Positions 1 through 11,249 of a DNA stretch of 64,000 nucleotides are shown here, one piece after another. Source of the stretch: Sequoia sempervirens. Taxonomy: Eukaryota > Streptophyta > Pinopsida > Cupressales > Cupressaceae. The stretch is from the NCBI GenBank assembly GCA_007258455.2, contig VDFB02321272.1:55368-119367 (forward strand), given 5' to 3'. The position numbers and the translations under genes were made by a program. Positions within the stretch are counted from its first letter, which is position 1. Each line of letters starts with the position of its first letter. Below the pieces are notes generated by a model. The model was not told the DNA's origin. It made no database searches and saw only the letters and a list, made by a program, of their open reading frames with translations.

Positions 1-1826
1 ACGTAGGAGAAACAACCTACGAAATAAAGGGTGTGCAAACTAAGGCACACACATATGAGGCAAGAAACACTAGGATTCACTGTTGTCATGGAAGGAACAC
101 TCACTTGACAAAGGTGTGATCTGGAAAACCAAAGGCAAACATCAACTCCCCATGACACTTTATATCATAGTGTGAATACAAAAGGCACAACAAGATGTGC
201 AAAATCCCCAAAAAGTATACACTAGAATGGCACTTTATGTTAGTACTTCTACATAAGAGAATTTGCATGAAAAAGATGTCTACAATGCCCAAATAGGATA
301 AAATACTAGAAATACATGAAGAACAACCAAAAACAAGTCATCCCACACAAACAAAAAGTATCCAAGAGCTAAGACATCCAATTAATTCACTAGAGTATGA
401 AAACACAAAAAATTGAATTAAATGTACCTTGAGAGAAATCTAGAAAAAATGCATAAATGGATGTGAAGAGCTCTGAAAAACTATCCCAACACTGCTGGAA
501 TCATGAAAAAAGAAGAAACTGATCAAAATTTATGAGCTCAATACTGAAAACAACACCTCTAACTTCAATAGGCTATAGAATGCACTAAAATAAAAATTAG
601 ATGATGAGACCCACACCACTAGAAAGTTGGTGGAACCAAATTTTCGACAATATCTCATTTGCCAAAATCCAACATTGTATGCCAAAGTTATGGCCAAAAG
701 AAAAAAAGACCCCCTTTAGGGCACAAAGGGGTCTTGAAGGGGCCATGTGTCCAATCCATATGACTGATGTCATGCTGATGTTAGCATCCGTACTAATGAC
801 GGGATGTTGATGTCAGTATGATATCAGTTAATATTTTGGGGAATATTCCATTTTTTTTAAAAAAAATTGGCCCTCAAAAATGTTTTGCTGATGACAAAAT
901 ATTATTGTGTAAAATTTGGACAAAAAAATTTGTTGTTGTTGGGCACTATAAAAAAAAGGATGCACTAGAAAAAAAAAGGATGGAGGCCCGAAATGTTTGT
1001 CAGAAAAAATTGCACAAAGGCCAAAAAAAAGGTACCAGTAAAAAATTTCATGGCCCAAAAAACCTGGATGAACAATTGACCGCCAAAAAAAAGTGAGTTG
1101 TTGAAGTTTTTTGGAAAAACGTCAGGCGGCTTTTTGAAGGTCACCGCTGGTGGCAATAATTCATTGGTCAGTGGTCTTAATGGCCACTGCGCGGGATGGG
1201 TATGGGCCCACAGGTACCTACGAGTACCCACCATTTAATCTACCCTCCAAAAAATTTAATACGATGCCCCAATAAAATTTAAACGCTGCAGTTTAATAAG
1301 TTACTTTTTGATTTTTATTTTTAATTTAAAAAAAAACAAAAAATAAAAAATAAAAAAGCCAACCTGAGAAATATTTTTTCCCTTTTTTTAATTTTTTTTG
1401 AAACTTGTATCGAAGGAGTCCATACAGGCCCCTGTATAATTTTTTTTGCCTCAAATGCTCCTAACATCGAAATAGGGAAAATTTATAGTTAAAATTCATG
1501 AAATCTACCTCTTGAATCCAATGGTGAGGTCCTTTTTGTGCCAAAATGCACCAAAAATGTATCTACCCTCCAAATCTAGAAAAAAAGCAACCACTTCAAA
1601 CCCTCGTAGATCTGACCTCAAGAGTCCAAATCAAGCCAAAAAAAATCCAAATCTAACTTTCTTGATAGCTCTAAATCTAATGGCGAGGTCTTTTTTGCAC
1701 CAAAATCCTTCGAAAATTCCCACATCCAAAATTTTCAAAATAAGCAAAGGGGATTTAGATATGAAGCCTGTAACCCTTGTTGAAGAAAAAAACCTCATAA
1801 ATCGAGAAGGGGTTCACTGAATTGAG
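1..1826 (-). other. Unrecognised AT-rich interior of a short-LTR element
   Basis: This stretch lies on the interior side of a minus-strand primer-binding site and LTR (1827-2147), so it is probably the 5' part of that element's interior, the rest lying off the window. I recognise no protein domain on either strand. It holds homopolymer-rich sequence, especially A/T runs at about 1300-1400 and purine-rich runs at 850-1100. The short open frames look incidental. The assignment to the element rests only on the adjacent LTR and PBS. Confidence 0.35.
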
Positions 1827-1838
1827 GCTCTGATACCA
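1827..1838 (-). other. Primer-binding site (initiator Met tRNA type)
   Basis: Read on the minus strand this is TGGTATCAGAGC, the classic plant retrotransposon primer site complementary to the 3' end of initiator methionine tRNA. It abuts the LTR end at 1839 with no spacer, which fixes the element's orientation (minus) and the LTR boundary. Confidence 0.85.
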
Positions 1839-2147
1839 TGTTACAATTATGAAAAGTCACAAACCCACAAGCCACAAAATTAAATGATGAACAAAGACAC
1901 CTTCCACGCAAGAGATATGCAAGCAATATATGTAATATTCCTCAACAAGAAAAAGCTACAAAAGAGAGACTATCAAAAGATATGAAAGCTCGAGAGATAA
2001 TTACAATGAGGGTTGTGTGCTATATAGGAGAAAAACCCTAAAAGCATAAAAGAACTCCTAAGTTTAGCTTAAGTGCAAGAGAATAAATTAGACTAATAAT
2101 CAATTAAAGATTAATTAATTATTAGTTAATGCATGATAACTCTAACA
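1839..2147 (-). repeat. 5' LTR of a short-LTR retrotransposon
   Basis: A 309-bp LTR starting TGTTACAATT and ending CTCTAACA on the plus strand, so its termini are the inverted TGTTA/TAACA expected of an LTR. A PBS follows it on the minus strand. A TATA-like CTATATAG lies near 2018-2026 in minus orientation. The LTR interrupts the 3' LTR of element 0: sequence just right of 2147 matches the middle of the other copy from about 21440. The partner LTR and the second target duplication lie off the left edge, so insertion length is unknown. Confidence 0.75.
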
Positions 2148-2802
2148 CCTTTAACTCCACATGACCTCAAACATGTTAGGTCGGCACCGCTGATGACCTA
2201 ACACTAAAATACGCCAACTAATTACCTTCAAACCAATGTGTGGGCCTGCAAACTACACACAAATTGGAACTTAGATGCTTCTCACACGTGTAAACACTTC
2301 CACAAATCCACAAGATCAAATATTCTTCTACGATGAGATGTAGACTTATCAAAACAAGTACTCTGTACAAGAGACATTGTCACTGGTAAACATGAAATAT
2401 TGTCATCCATAAATTTTACACCAAAGGTCAAGAAAAAATGAAACTTTGGATTTAAGGTCCTCATATACACACCAAAAATGACTTAGAATTGCAAACATAA
2501 ATACCTCAAGATGAACCAATACAGACCCAAAAACTAATGCTCTATACATTGCAAATCGTGTTCTAACACTTAGCCAAATAATCAACTCATTTGTTCTGCA
2601 TCAAAACAAAACATTTACATCTCTATATCGGATTGCCATCATTTCAAACAAAAAAACATATGCACACTGGATCAACTAATCATCAAAGTAGATCTCAAAC
2701 CACAATGTTGACATCAATGACAACACCATATCTGCACACTATATATCTCATGCTCATGTTGCCAACAAGCATATCAATGACAAACTTCTTGAACTTTCAA
2801 CA
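2148..2802 (-). repeat. Truncated 3' LTR of element 0
   Basis: Direct-orientation copy of the distal part of the LTR at 20723-23056 (compare CCTTTAACTCCACATGACC here with the same segment from about 21433). It ends TTTCAACA at 2802, followed at once by the polypurine tract. The proximal half is missing because the short-LTR element ends at 2147. This copy preserves the uninterrupted site GCAT (2769-2772) that in the 5' LTR holds the TIR transposon. Confidence 0.8.
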
Positions 2803-2816
2803 ATATCCCCCTTTTT
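2803..2816 (-). other. Polypurine tract of element 0
   Basis: On the minus strand AAAAAGGGGGATAT directly precedes the LTR start TGTTGAAAG. It is embedded in a copia-typical context (ATCAATGAAAAAGGGGGA). It primes plus-strand DNA synthesis and confirms the minus orientation. Confidence 0.75.
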
Positions 2817-3049
2817 CATTGATGGAAACATGCATCATATTTTCTCAAACTATTCTCCCCCTTTGAAATCTTGAGGGAAAAGGGCACAAAACATAGTTTT
2901 TTAATTCTTTTATCACCCTTTAATATTATGCACATATATTGTTGTTATCTTCTCTTCTCCCCCTTTTAATGATTTTACATTATCAACCAACTCTTCATCA
3001 GATTACACATGTACTCCCCCTAACTAATATATACATGTATACATGAGAG
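2817..3049 (-). other. 3' untranslated region of element 0, left remnant
   Basis: Non-coding stretch between the polypurine tract and the insertion point of element 1. It contains several further CCCCCT/CCCCCTTT runs (2851-2861, 2959-2966, 3015-3020), which on the minus strand are extra purine tracts. It resumes at 17368 on the far side of element 1. Confidence 0.55.
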
Positions 3050-4810
3050 TGTGGATAATGGAAATGGAACGCACAATTTCTTTTATCCACATTAATAAGG
3101 GGACTGAAGGAAGAGGGATTCGATTTCACAATGCTCACATTGAAGAACAAACCCTTGAGATTTCAATGCAAAGGAGATTGAAATATATCAAAGGGGATTG
3201 TCCTAAAGGATGAAAGCTAATAAAAGGGTTTTCCACTAATGCAAAACTTGGAAAATGCAAGATGTTTGACCTAGAAAATGACTTAGAAATGCAAATAAAG
3301 CAAAATAGAAAGCTACAAAACAAAGAGTGTGCACCTAGAAATGTGTTGAAGAATGGAAATAGCTCTGAAATTCTAAAGATGCTGATTTTTGGGCCTAGTG
3401 GGACTCATTCACCATTCTGGACGAATTAGTCCCAGTTCTAGAAAACTGCACTAGAGCTTATTTTGGCCAAATGGGTATTTGAATCCACAAATTTTTTGAA
3501 ATACAGGTACAGTGGGACTCATTCACCACTAATGGAAAATGAATCCACTTTGAATTTTCTAAAAACTCGAAAGTGGAACTAAAAGCTCTCAGTCTGCTCT
3601 TTATGTTCCTCTAGGTGTTCAGATTCGAAACCCTAATTTTCAGCACTATAAGTGACTTTTTGTGAATATTTTGACCTTGCCAATAGGGAGATGACTTCAA
3701 CAAGTTTGAAAATTATTCTTCAATGATCTCCAAGCCTTCAAAGTACCTAAATATGCAACCACACAAAGAAAGAGAGAGAAATGTTGAATGTTAGGGAATA
3801 GGGGTTTGCCTTCGTCAAACCTCGTTTAGGTAATTAAACCAAATGAAGAAATAAGATGAAGCATGAACATGAAATAATGGAATTATAACTTTTCCATGAT
3901 GATATATCTTGAGTTGTTGCAACAATGGATGAAGAATCTGCCCTTGAATGTCTAAAACATGATCTTGAATGTTATCTTGAAGACCTTGTGAAGACTTGAA
4001 ATACCTAACCCTAGCTTACTTGACTTGAATGCATGATGAATGAATGAAATAATGATTAGAAGTTTTTTTATATAGGAAATCCACTCAAATGACCATTAAT
4101 TTGATCCCAAAGGCTGAAATTGAAGAAAATTAAACTTAAAACCTAATTTTTCCCACTCAAACCCCAAAAATGGCCCAAATGGGACTCATTCACCATCCTG
4201 GGCGAATGGGTCCCACAAGGGCTCTTTTGCCAATTGGGATGTCAAGGAGTGAAGAATTTTAGTTTTTATGTTGATTTTATCGGGTCTTTGATCAAAATAT
4301 GCCTTGGGATGCACAATATGGGGTCATAGAAGCCTATTAATGCTTATATAAAGGGTAATTAGGACTAGGGACACAAAGTTCAATATGAAAGTGTGATTAA
4401 ATACACTCTACAACATTAAAATGAGGTCCACATAGCCTAGAAAGGCACAAGATCCATTGTGAATGTGTAAAACACATTACAACACTAGATTAAAATTAAG
4501 TTTAATTTACAATCCTTCTAGATTAATGTGAAAATGCAATTAAATACATTTTACAACATTGAATTAAGGGAAAGATAGGTCCATGAGACTTAGATGCTTA
4601 ATAAAAGTCTATAAAAGTGTGAAAGTCATTTACAACACTTCACAACACCTTTACAAGACATGTATTTTATTCAGTTTACAAGGGCCCAAGACCTAATGTG
4701 AATGTGTTATCCACATTACAACATTAAATCAAGTAAATATTAAGCCAAAATCACAAAGAGGGCCCAAATGAGATAGAGAAAGTAGAAGTTTTACTGTTTC
4801 GATGTCCACA
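3050..4810 (-). repeat. 3' LTR of element 1
   Basis: 1761-bp LTR, direct copy of 15549-17362. By eye the first 200 bp differ from the partner at somewhat under one base in ten, plus small indels (about 25 bp missing here near 3270). It contains three dyads of the form GGGACTCATTCRCC ... GAATNNGTCCC at about 3400-3434, 3509-3545 and 4183-4214. No coding sequence is recognised. Confidence 0.85.
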
Positions 4811-4826
4811 TTTAGGCCCCACTTTA
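4811..4826 (-). other. Polypurine tract of element 1
   Basis: On the minus strand TAAAGTGGGGCCTAAA runs directly into the LTR start TGTGGACATC. The same AAAGTGGGG core precedes the 3' LTR of element 2, supporting a family relationship. Confidence 0.7.
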
Positions 4827-5921
4827 GTGAGAGGATGAATTTTCTTCAAACTCACACTAAAGTAGACATTCGAGAGGGGTCCAATTGTACCAATGTAGAT
4901 GGTCTAGGATAACAAAGATCAAGGAAGAGGTCAAGCCCTTAGGATCCAAGATCCTAAGTCAAATTGACATAAGTGCAAAAGGAGGCGCACAAGATGAATG
5001 ATTTGCAGCAAAACAAGATACACAATCATGCAATGGCAATAACAAAAATAAGCAAAAATAAAAAGGTGGATCAAGGTTCGAATATTTTTCCAACATGATG
5101 TCAATCAGATCTAGGTTGTTTGTCTAAAAATGCATACTCACTCTGAGGCAACAAAACTCTAGGTTGTCTGTCGGGTGAGAAGTCCTAAAAGATGAGAAAC
5201 ATACACTCATGGCTGGTATGTACTCACACACACAGGTGGCTATGGGGAAAGTCATGCCTTGGATTGGGCTTCCTGCTCAACCATACCAAATTTATACCTC
5301 TTGATAACTTTGATAAGGTTCCACACAAAAATGATCTTTGAGCTCCATGAGGCAAGCAAGACTTTGTATGCTTAAAAATCATAAAATAGTGCAAGGAATG
5401 TTCAAAGGTATTTTGCTTAATTTGTGCGATGTCTCATCTTAGGGGACATTGTGCTTAACATCTCCAAGAGAGGACAAGTGCAAGGTCTCATCTTAGGGAA
5501 CATTGTACCTAATGTTTCCAAGAGAGGAAATCGCAAGAAAAAAGAAAATTGCACAATAAAATATGAGTGTCGATGTATGCCCGCACTTTAAAGTAGTTGC
5601 TAACACCATTACTGTGAGCAATTCTTTAAAGTAGAAGAAGACACAAGAGCTTATTCAGAAAGCCCTATGCCAAGTCATATGTTTTCGATAAGCTATGTCA
5701 TGAAAAAGGTAGTATGTCACATGCAAGCCAACTTAAGGCATGTTGTCCACATCCCAAGCTCGCTCTTATATGTTCATGAAAGGTGATCAACTAGCTGAAA
5801 GAGGCAACACCAAGTGACATACGAGGACAAGGCTAACTAACCCCTTTCCCCAACTTAGTGCAAGATAAGGATGAGTCGAAATGATTGATGAGAAACATGC
5901 TAAAGTGAAAATAAGTATCGA
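4827..5921 (-). other. 3' non-coding region of element 1
   Basis: About 1.1 kb between the end of the coding region and the polypurine tract. No protein is recognised on either strand. It contains a tandem duplication of about 55 bp near 5430-5540 (two copies of TCTCATCTTAGGGRACATTG followed by CCAAGAGAGGA). Element 2 also has a repeat-rich non-coding region in this position. Confidence 0.5.
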
Positions 5922-8890
5922 TTAGAGGAATGAGGTGCCCCCTATGCAAGGAAGAGCACCAGAATCTTTAAGATGTTGGATTTTACTGCTCAAATCCTTA
6001 CATTCATTAGTAGCATGACCATGAACTCTATGATATGCGCAAAATGAATTCTTGTAATAAAATTTGTTTTGAGTTCTTGGAGGAAGGGATATCAAATGAT
6101 CTTGGAGGAGTCTCGATAAGATAGCCTCTTGATTGATGGTAGAAGTTGTTCCTATAGTTTGCGACAAAGATACCTCTTGTTTAGTATTAGTTGTCATATC
6201 TACGCAAGACTCTTTAAATTGCAAGATTTTGTTCTCTCCTCTATAGGAGGGTGTAAAATATAATGAATTCAAATCATTAGTGTTTTGCGAGATGACATTG
6301 ACATGAAGTGAAGATGTAAGTGTTTGCAAAGGATCATAACCAAGACCACTAGTGTCAATCAATTAGGGTGCACTACCATTAAGGTCAGTTTAGAGGAATC
6401 TTTTGTAAGAGTGTTGATATGGAGTGAAGGTTTATTTATTTCTATCAAAGGAAAATAACCAAGACCATGAGTCATTTCTTGCATGTTAGGCTCTATAGGG
6501 TTACAGATACCTTGTTCTCTAGCACTACATCCTTTTCCACCATAGCCAAGTTGTTTCATAAGTTCATAACCTTTTCCATAAAGCTTTTTCATTGCTTTTG
6601 GATTTGGTGGTTGTTTGTAATCAACTTCATCAAAGGTTGTTGTGTAATTTTTTGTGTTTTGTTCTAAAGTGGTTGAGGTGGATGCTTTTGAAGGGTCTTC
6701 CAAGTTTTGTGTTGACATTAATGTTAATCCTCTTCCCTTGTTAGAGTCTTTTTGTATGATCTTGTATTCTCCCATGAATGTTGGTGTGAAATCTGAGGAA
6801 CCCAAATCATCATCTAATAGCTTCGTGAATTCTTCAATTTGTTTTTCTTTGTCTTGTTGTTGCACGAGTTCCGCTTGTGTAGTTGATGTCAGTGTTGCTA
6901 AAGGATTCTCCTTGTCTTTCTCAATGTTTAAACAATTGTTTGGGTTAGGTTCTGCTTTGAGTGTGTACACTTTGTTGTTGTAAATGTATTTCATTTTATG
7001 ATGAAGAGTAGAAGGCACTCCATTCATTTCATGAATCCATGGTCTACCTAAAAGGAGATTATATGAAAGATCATGAGGCATAACATGGATCGGTGTTTCC
7101 AATGTGGCCTTCCCAACTGTAATAGGCACAGTGATCACACCAAGTGGTTCTTTTCCTACATTGTCAAATCCCCTAATAGATAAAGAGTCTAGTTGAATTT
7201 TTAATTTATCCACATGAAGCCTATCCAAAAGGTTTACGCTACACACATTAAGGGCAGAGCCATTGTCAACAAGGGTTCGCTTTATCCCTATTCTTTTGTA
7301 TTGAGATATGATCATGAAAGCATCATTTTATTCTTGCAATTTCAAAGGGGGGAGTTCACTTTGGTGGAAAATAGTGTCAGCATTTAGTCCTTGAATGATG
7401 GTTGCTATGTCATTTGGTTGCACATTAGAAGGGATAGAAACTTGTTGGAGGGAATTTTGAAGCATGGTGTGATAATTAGGTGAATTCTGAATTAGGTCCC
7501 ATAGAGATATCTTTGCAAGAGTATTCTTAAGTTTTCCAACAATATCATACTCTTTCCCACTATGTGAAGGAAAATGAGGAGCACTAGACAATATGGGATT
7601 AGGGAAAGGTAAGGGTGTTAGGGTTGGTTGTTGTGATTACGATTTTTTTCTAGTGTTATATGTATGAGCAACGGTATTATGACTCGGCAGTTGCAACACA
7701 TTATTCTTAGGTGGGTGGAGGATGAATTCGGGTTTTTTTGAGTTTGAGGTTTGTGTGATGGTGGGTAAAGGATGAGTTGAGGTTGAATAATATTAACGTC
7801 CCTTAGTGAAGGAGAGTCTAATCTTGCCTTAGCATCTTTTTCTAGGGACACTATGTTATTGTCAATGTTATCCTTTTCTTGCACCATGATATCCTCCCTA
7901 GGAGGAGAGTTTTTAGGAGAACTACAAACCAAATGTTCTTAACATTGAAGGATTGGTTCTTCTAAAATGACTTCATCACAAGTAAGGGAATGATCAATGG
8001 TTTTATTTTCTTGCTTATTAATGATGGTGTTTCCTTGTTGAATAATGTTTTTCTCGTGATTCTCATCAATGGGATCTTGTAACACCATAATATATTCTTT
8101 ACCAATAGGAGAGATATTAGGAGAGGGAGAAATTTAATCTTTTATCACTAAGGTCTCATTATCTTGTGCCCTAATCTCTACCCTAGTAAGAGAGCTTTTG
8201 GGAAACTGACAAACAAGAGGTTCATCACATGTCATGGTTAGATGTTGTAAAGCAGCTTCATCACAATTAGGGGAGGCATCAAGAGAATGACCACTATGAT
8301 TTTCATGCTTACCAAATAGATCTTCCCATATGGTAGGAGCATTAGGAAAGGGAGAAATGAGATTGTCATGAATTTCAAGTATATCTTCTAACACAAAACT
8401 ATCGTCTTTATTACTATGAAGGATATTAGGAGAAGAGTCAATGTGATTATCATGGTTGTCTACAATTACACCCTTATGCCCTATAATGTCTTCCCAAGTG
8501 GGAGAAGTATAATTGTCAAAGCTTTTAGTTATTAGATCTCCTATCACCAACATGTCTTCCTGACAAATGTCATTTTCATGGTCACTCATGATTATAGCAT
8601 TGTCACAAGTAGGTGAAAGGTTGAGAGAGAAATGTAGATTAAGTAAGGTGGTGGCAATGATTTCATCTTCTATTGTTATACTATCTTCCCAAGGGGAATG
8701 AAGAGAAGGACAAACAAGACTTTCATGATTCTCAATGATTGCATATTTTTTCACCAAGATACCTTCGTCACTAAAAGGAGAAGTATTGGGGGAAGAACAA
8801 TTATGATCATCATGGTTATCTATGTTTGTATTCTCTTCTATCACATCGTTCTCACAAATGGGAGAGATAGGAGGGGGTATATGTTTAAGG
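5922..8890 (-). pseudogene. Element 1 polyprotein: acidic N-terminus, protease, G-patch, knuckle
   Basis: Broken minus-strand coding region read from about 8890 down to 5922. In order: an acidic repetitive segment (8844-8134) with recurring SP..WED motifs; a segment with ISLWDLIQNSP (about 7500), a signature just before the protease in plant gypsy polyproteins; a retropepsin-like domain (7315-6950) with LVDNGSALNV and LLGRPWIH; a G-patch-like glycine-rich stretch (LGYGGKGCSAREQGI, about 6520); a repeat of GLGY..L; and a zinc knuckle CX2HX4HX4C (CAYHRVHGHATNEC, about 6010-6050). The catalytic D-[ST]-G reads DNG here, so catalysis is doubtful. Stops and at least two frameshifts separate the parts (between 7618 and 7591, and near 6360). 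In better-known relatives the knuckle precedes the protease; here it is last. No RT follows. Confidence 0.7.
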
Positions 8891-9154
8891 AAAGCGTGAA
8901 CATGTCACTTTTTCTCCTTAAAAGACTCTTATAACTAGGAAATGCAATGAATGAATGACTAACATTTTTTTGCATGAACTTGTTCTTTGCAAACTTGGAA
9001 AAGACCAAAGCTAACATTTCTGAACAATAATTTATGCAAATAGAAAATGCAATGTAAATACTTAAAAATGAAATGTGATTTTTAGTTTTTTATTGGTTAC
9101 ATTATGAAAATGGTCTGAAAATGAAATGTTGCAAATGAAAATTTAGAATTAAGC
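8891..9154. other. Element 1 interior up to element 2 insertion
   Basis: AT-rich sequence upstream (on the minus strand) of the polyprotein start; it reads as a leader and I see no domain. It ends at the 5-bp target site TAAGC (9150-9154) of element 2 and continues at 15090. Confidence 0.45.
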
Positions 9155-10354
9155 TGTAATATAGGGGGATTCGCTACTCACGAGTTCTCTTCATTCAGAG
9201 ATCCATAAGAGGCAAACTTCCCTATCTTATCTCAATGGAACAACAATGAGAGTTTCAGAATCTAAAAGAGTAGGTCACAAATATTTTATGGACAAACTGA
9301 CAGGCTCTCGGCCAAAGGACGACAATGCAGAACACAAACGACAGTGAGGCGCGCTGGCGTCTCAAAGGTGCGCTAGCGTCTCGTAGGGACTAGAAAGTGA
9401 GAATGTCTCAAAAAATGGCTAAGTGACGACTTACACTCTAATTACTAAGATACTCTAGAATGAAAGAAAGCAACAGAAAGTAATAAGATTGAAATGGAAT
9501 AGAGACGATAAGGAGAAGAAATGGAATACTTACAACCATGTGAATGATGAAACTTCCAGCTCATGAGTGTCTTCAATACCTGCACACAAGAGGGAGAGAG
9601 AAATTGTTGGGTGGTTGTATAGGGGCTTGCCTTAGTCAGACCTCATTTTGGTGTTCCCACCTCCATGAACAACCAAATAGATAGAGAGAAAAGTGGAAAC
9701 GAAGTAAAGAGCACTAAAGCACTACAAAACAATGTTATGCTACTCAACCAAGTAATAGAGGAGAGGAGTGAAAACTTACCACCTCCACCAAGAGTGCTCA
9801 AGGCTAATGGGGGAGAAAATGAGAGGAACTCAAGCCTCTGCTTCCATGGTGTTTTTTCCACACTTTCTCTACTGAAGTGGTGGAGTGTTGATGTTGTTGT
9901 TGTGAAGTGTAAAGTGTTTTGCTAGAATGCTTAGATTTATCAAGAGTGAGCTCAATGCTTGGGAGAGTATTGTGAAGCTTGTGGATGAAGTGAAGAAGCT
10001 CTTAGAAGATCAAATGGTTGTTGAAGGGGTGAATATGAAGAAGGAATGAAGAGAAACAACCATATTCAGCTCGGTCGGTCGAGGAGGGCATTACAAATCG
10101 ACCCCCAATGGGAAGTGTAACACCTCTATAGGCTCCATATGCGAGAATATATTAGGGACATAAGCACACCGTGCAGACATCTGCATGCCACGCGGGCATC
10201 CTTGATAGAAATGCCTCCACCAATGCTCAAAACAATCGTGAAATGTGATGCAAGCAGTGGGCTTAGGTGGAATTAAGCCTCAAAACTTGGTTTTCTAAAG
10301 TGTATAAAGGAAAAAAGGGGAATTGCGCCTAGGCTGAAAATTCACTCTTATACA
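9155..10354 (-). repeat. 3' LTR of element 2
   Basis: 1200-bp LTR, direct copy of 13886-15089 (1204 bp). It starts TGTAATATAGGGGG and ends CACTCTTATACA on the plus strand. Differences from its partner are mostly transitions by eye. It contains no recognised coding sequence; the open frames here are incidental. Confidence 0.85.
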
Positions 10355-10370
10355 TTTTTCCCCCACTTTA
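10355..10370 (-). other. Polypurine tract of element 2
   Basis: On the minus strand TAAAGTGGGGGAAAAA directly precedes the LTR start TGTATAAG. It shares its AAAGTGGGG core with the tract of element 1. Confidence 0.75.
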
Positions 10371-11249
10371 GTGAGCATGAGTACTGATGAGTGCTCGGTA
10401 AAGTAGATCAAGAAGAGAGTAGGGTTAGAAAAGTATACCTGAACCGTCGAGGAAGCAGTACTTGGTCTGGCGTACCCGAAGGTGCAGGAGAAGTGAAGGA
10501 CTTCATAGTTGCTCAGAACTATGAAGTTGGAACAAAGTGCCTTATAGGCCTATGGACCTGCAAGGAGACAACCCCCAAGATCTCTCGCATGGAGGAAGCC
10601 CCAAGGAAGTAGAGTCCATAGAGTTAGGAAGTGACGACACATCTACCCACAAATAGAATGTGTCAAAAGTGGCAACACGTCTACCTCAGATAGAGTGTGT
10701 CTAAAGTAGTGACACATCTACCTACAGATAGAGCATGTCTAAAGTGATGACACGTCTACTCGTAGATAGATCGTGTCTAAAGTGGTGACACGTCTACCCA
10801 CAGATAAAGCGTGCCTAAAAGTAGTCGGTCACACAGACCGTAAAAATTTCAAAGGGGTCCCTCGAGAACCCTTCAAAAGGAGAGGGGTCCACTCAAGGGA
10901 CACGTTGTTTGAAAGGTGAGGTCTAGTCAGGCTACCCCCAAGCTAGACACAAAGTTATGAAATAGGTCTAGTCGGGCTACCCCCAAGCTAGATGCCATAG
11001 ACTTCATTCGAAAGAAAGGATTTCAAAGAGGTCCCTTAGGCACCCTTCAAAAGAGAAAAGGGGTCCACCCAAGGGATGCTTCATTTAAAAGACATAGAGA
11101 AGAGAGGGGGTCCTTAAGAAGGACACACATCTCCAGGATGAGTTATCATTGCCCCCAACATATAGGGGAGGAGAACCATGCAAAATACTTAGAATAGGAT
11201 AGAGGTAAACCTCGATATCACTTGCCATGCAAAGTAAAGGTACATGCAT
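10371..11249 (-). repeat. 3' non-coding region of element 2 with tandem hairpin repeats
   Basis: Region between coding end and polypurine tract, rich in short direct repeats. A 38-bp unit occurs five times (ACACRTCTAC at 10637, 10675, 10712, 10750, 10788); each unit pairs GACACG with CGTGTC and can fold into a small hairpin. Further right a 45-bp unit with GGTCTAGTCRGGCTACCCCC is duplicated (about 10920-11000), and a GGGGTCC..CTCAAGGGA segment recurs (10853-10905 and 11030-11075). No protein is recognised. Confidence 0.6.

Noticed and set aside
601..1234. Overlapping small ORFs on both strands
   Set aside because: Lys/Phe-rich translations of A/T and purine runs; no conserved motif, and overlapping frames on both strands.
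6467..6983. Plus-strand ORFs over the protease region
   Set aside because: They lie opposite the minus-strand retropepsin and G-patch of element 1 and have no domain of their own.
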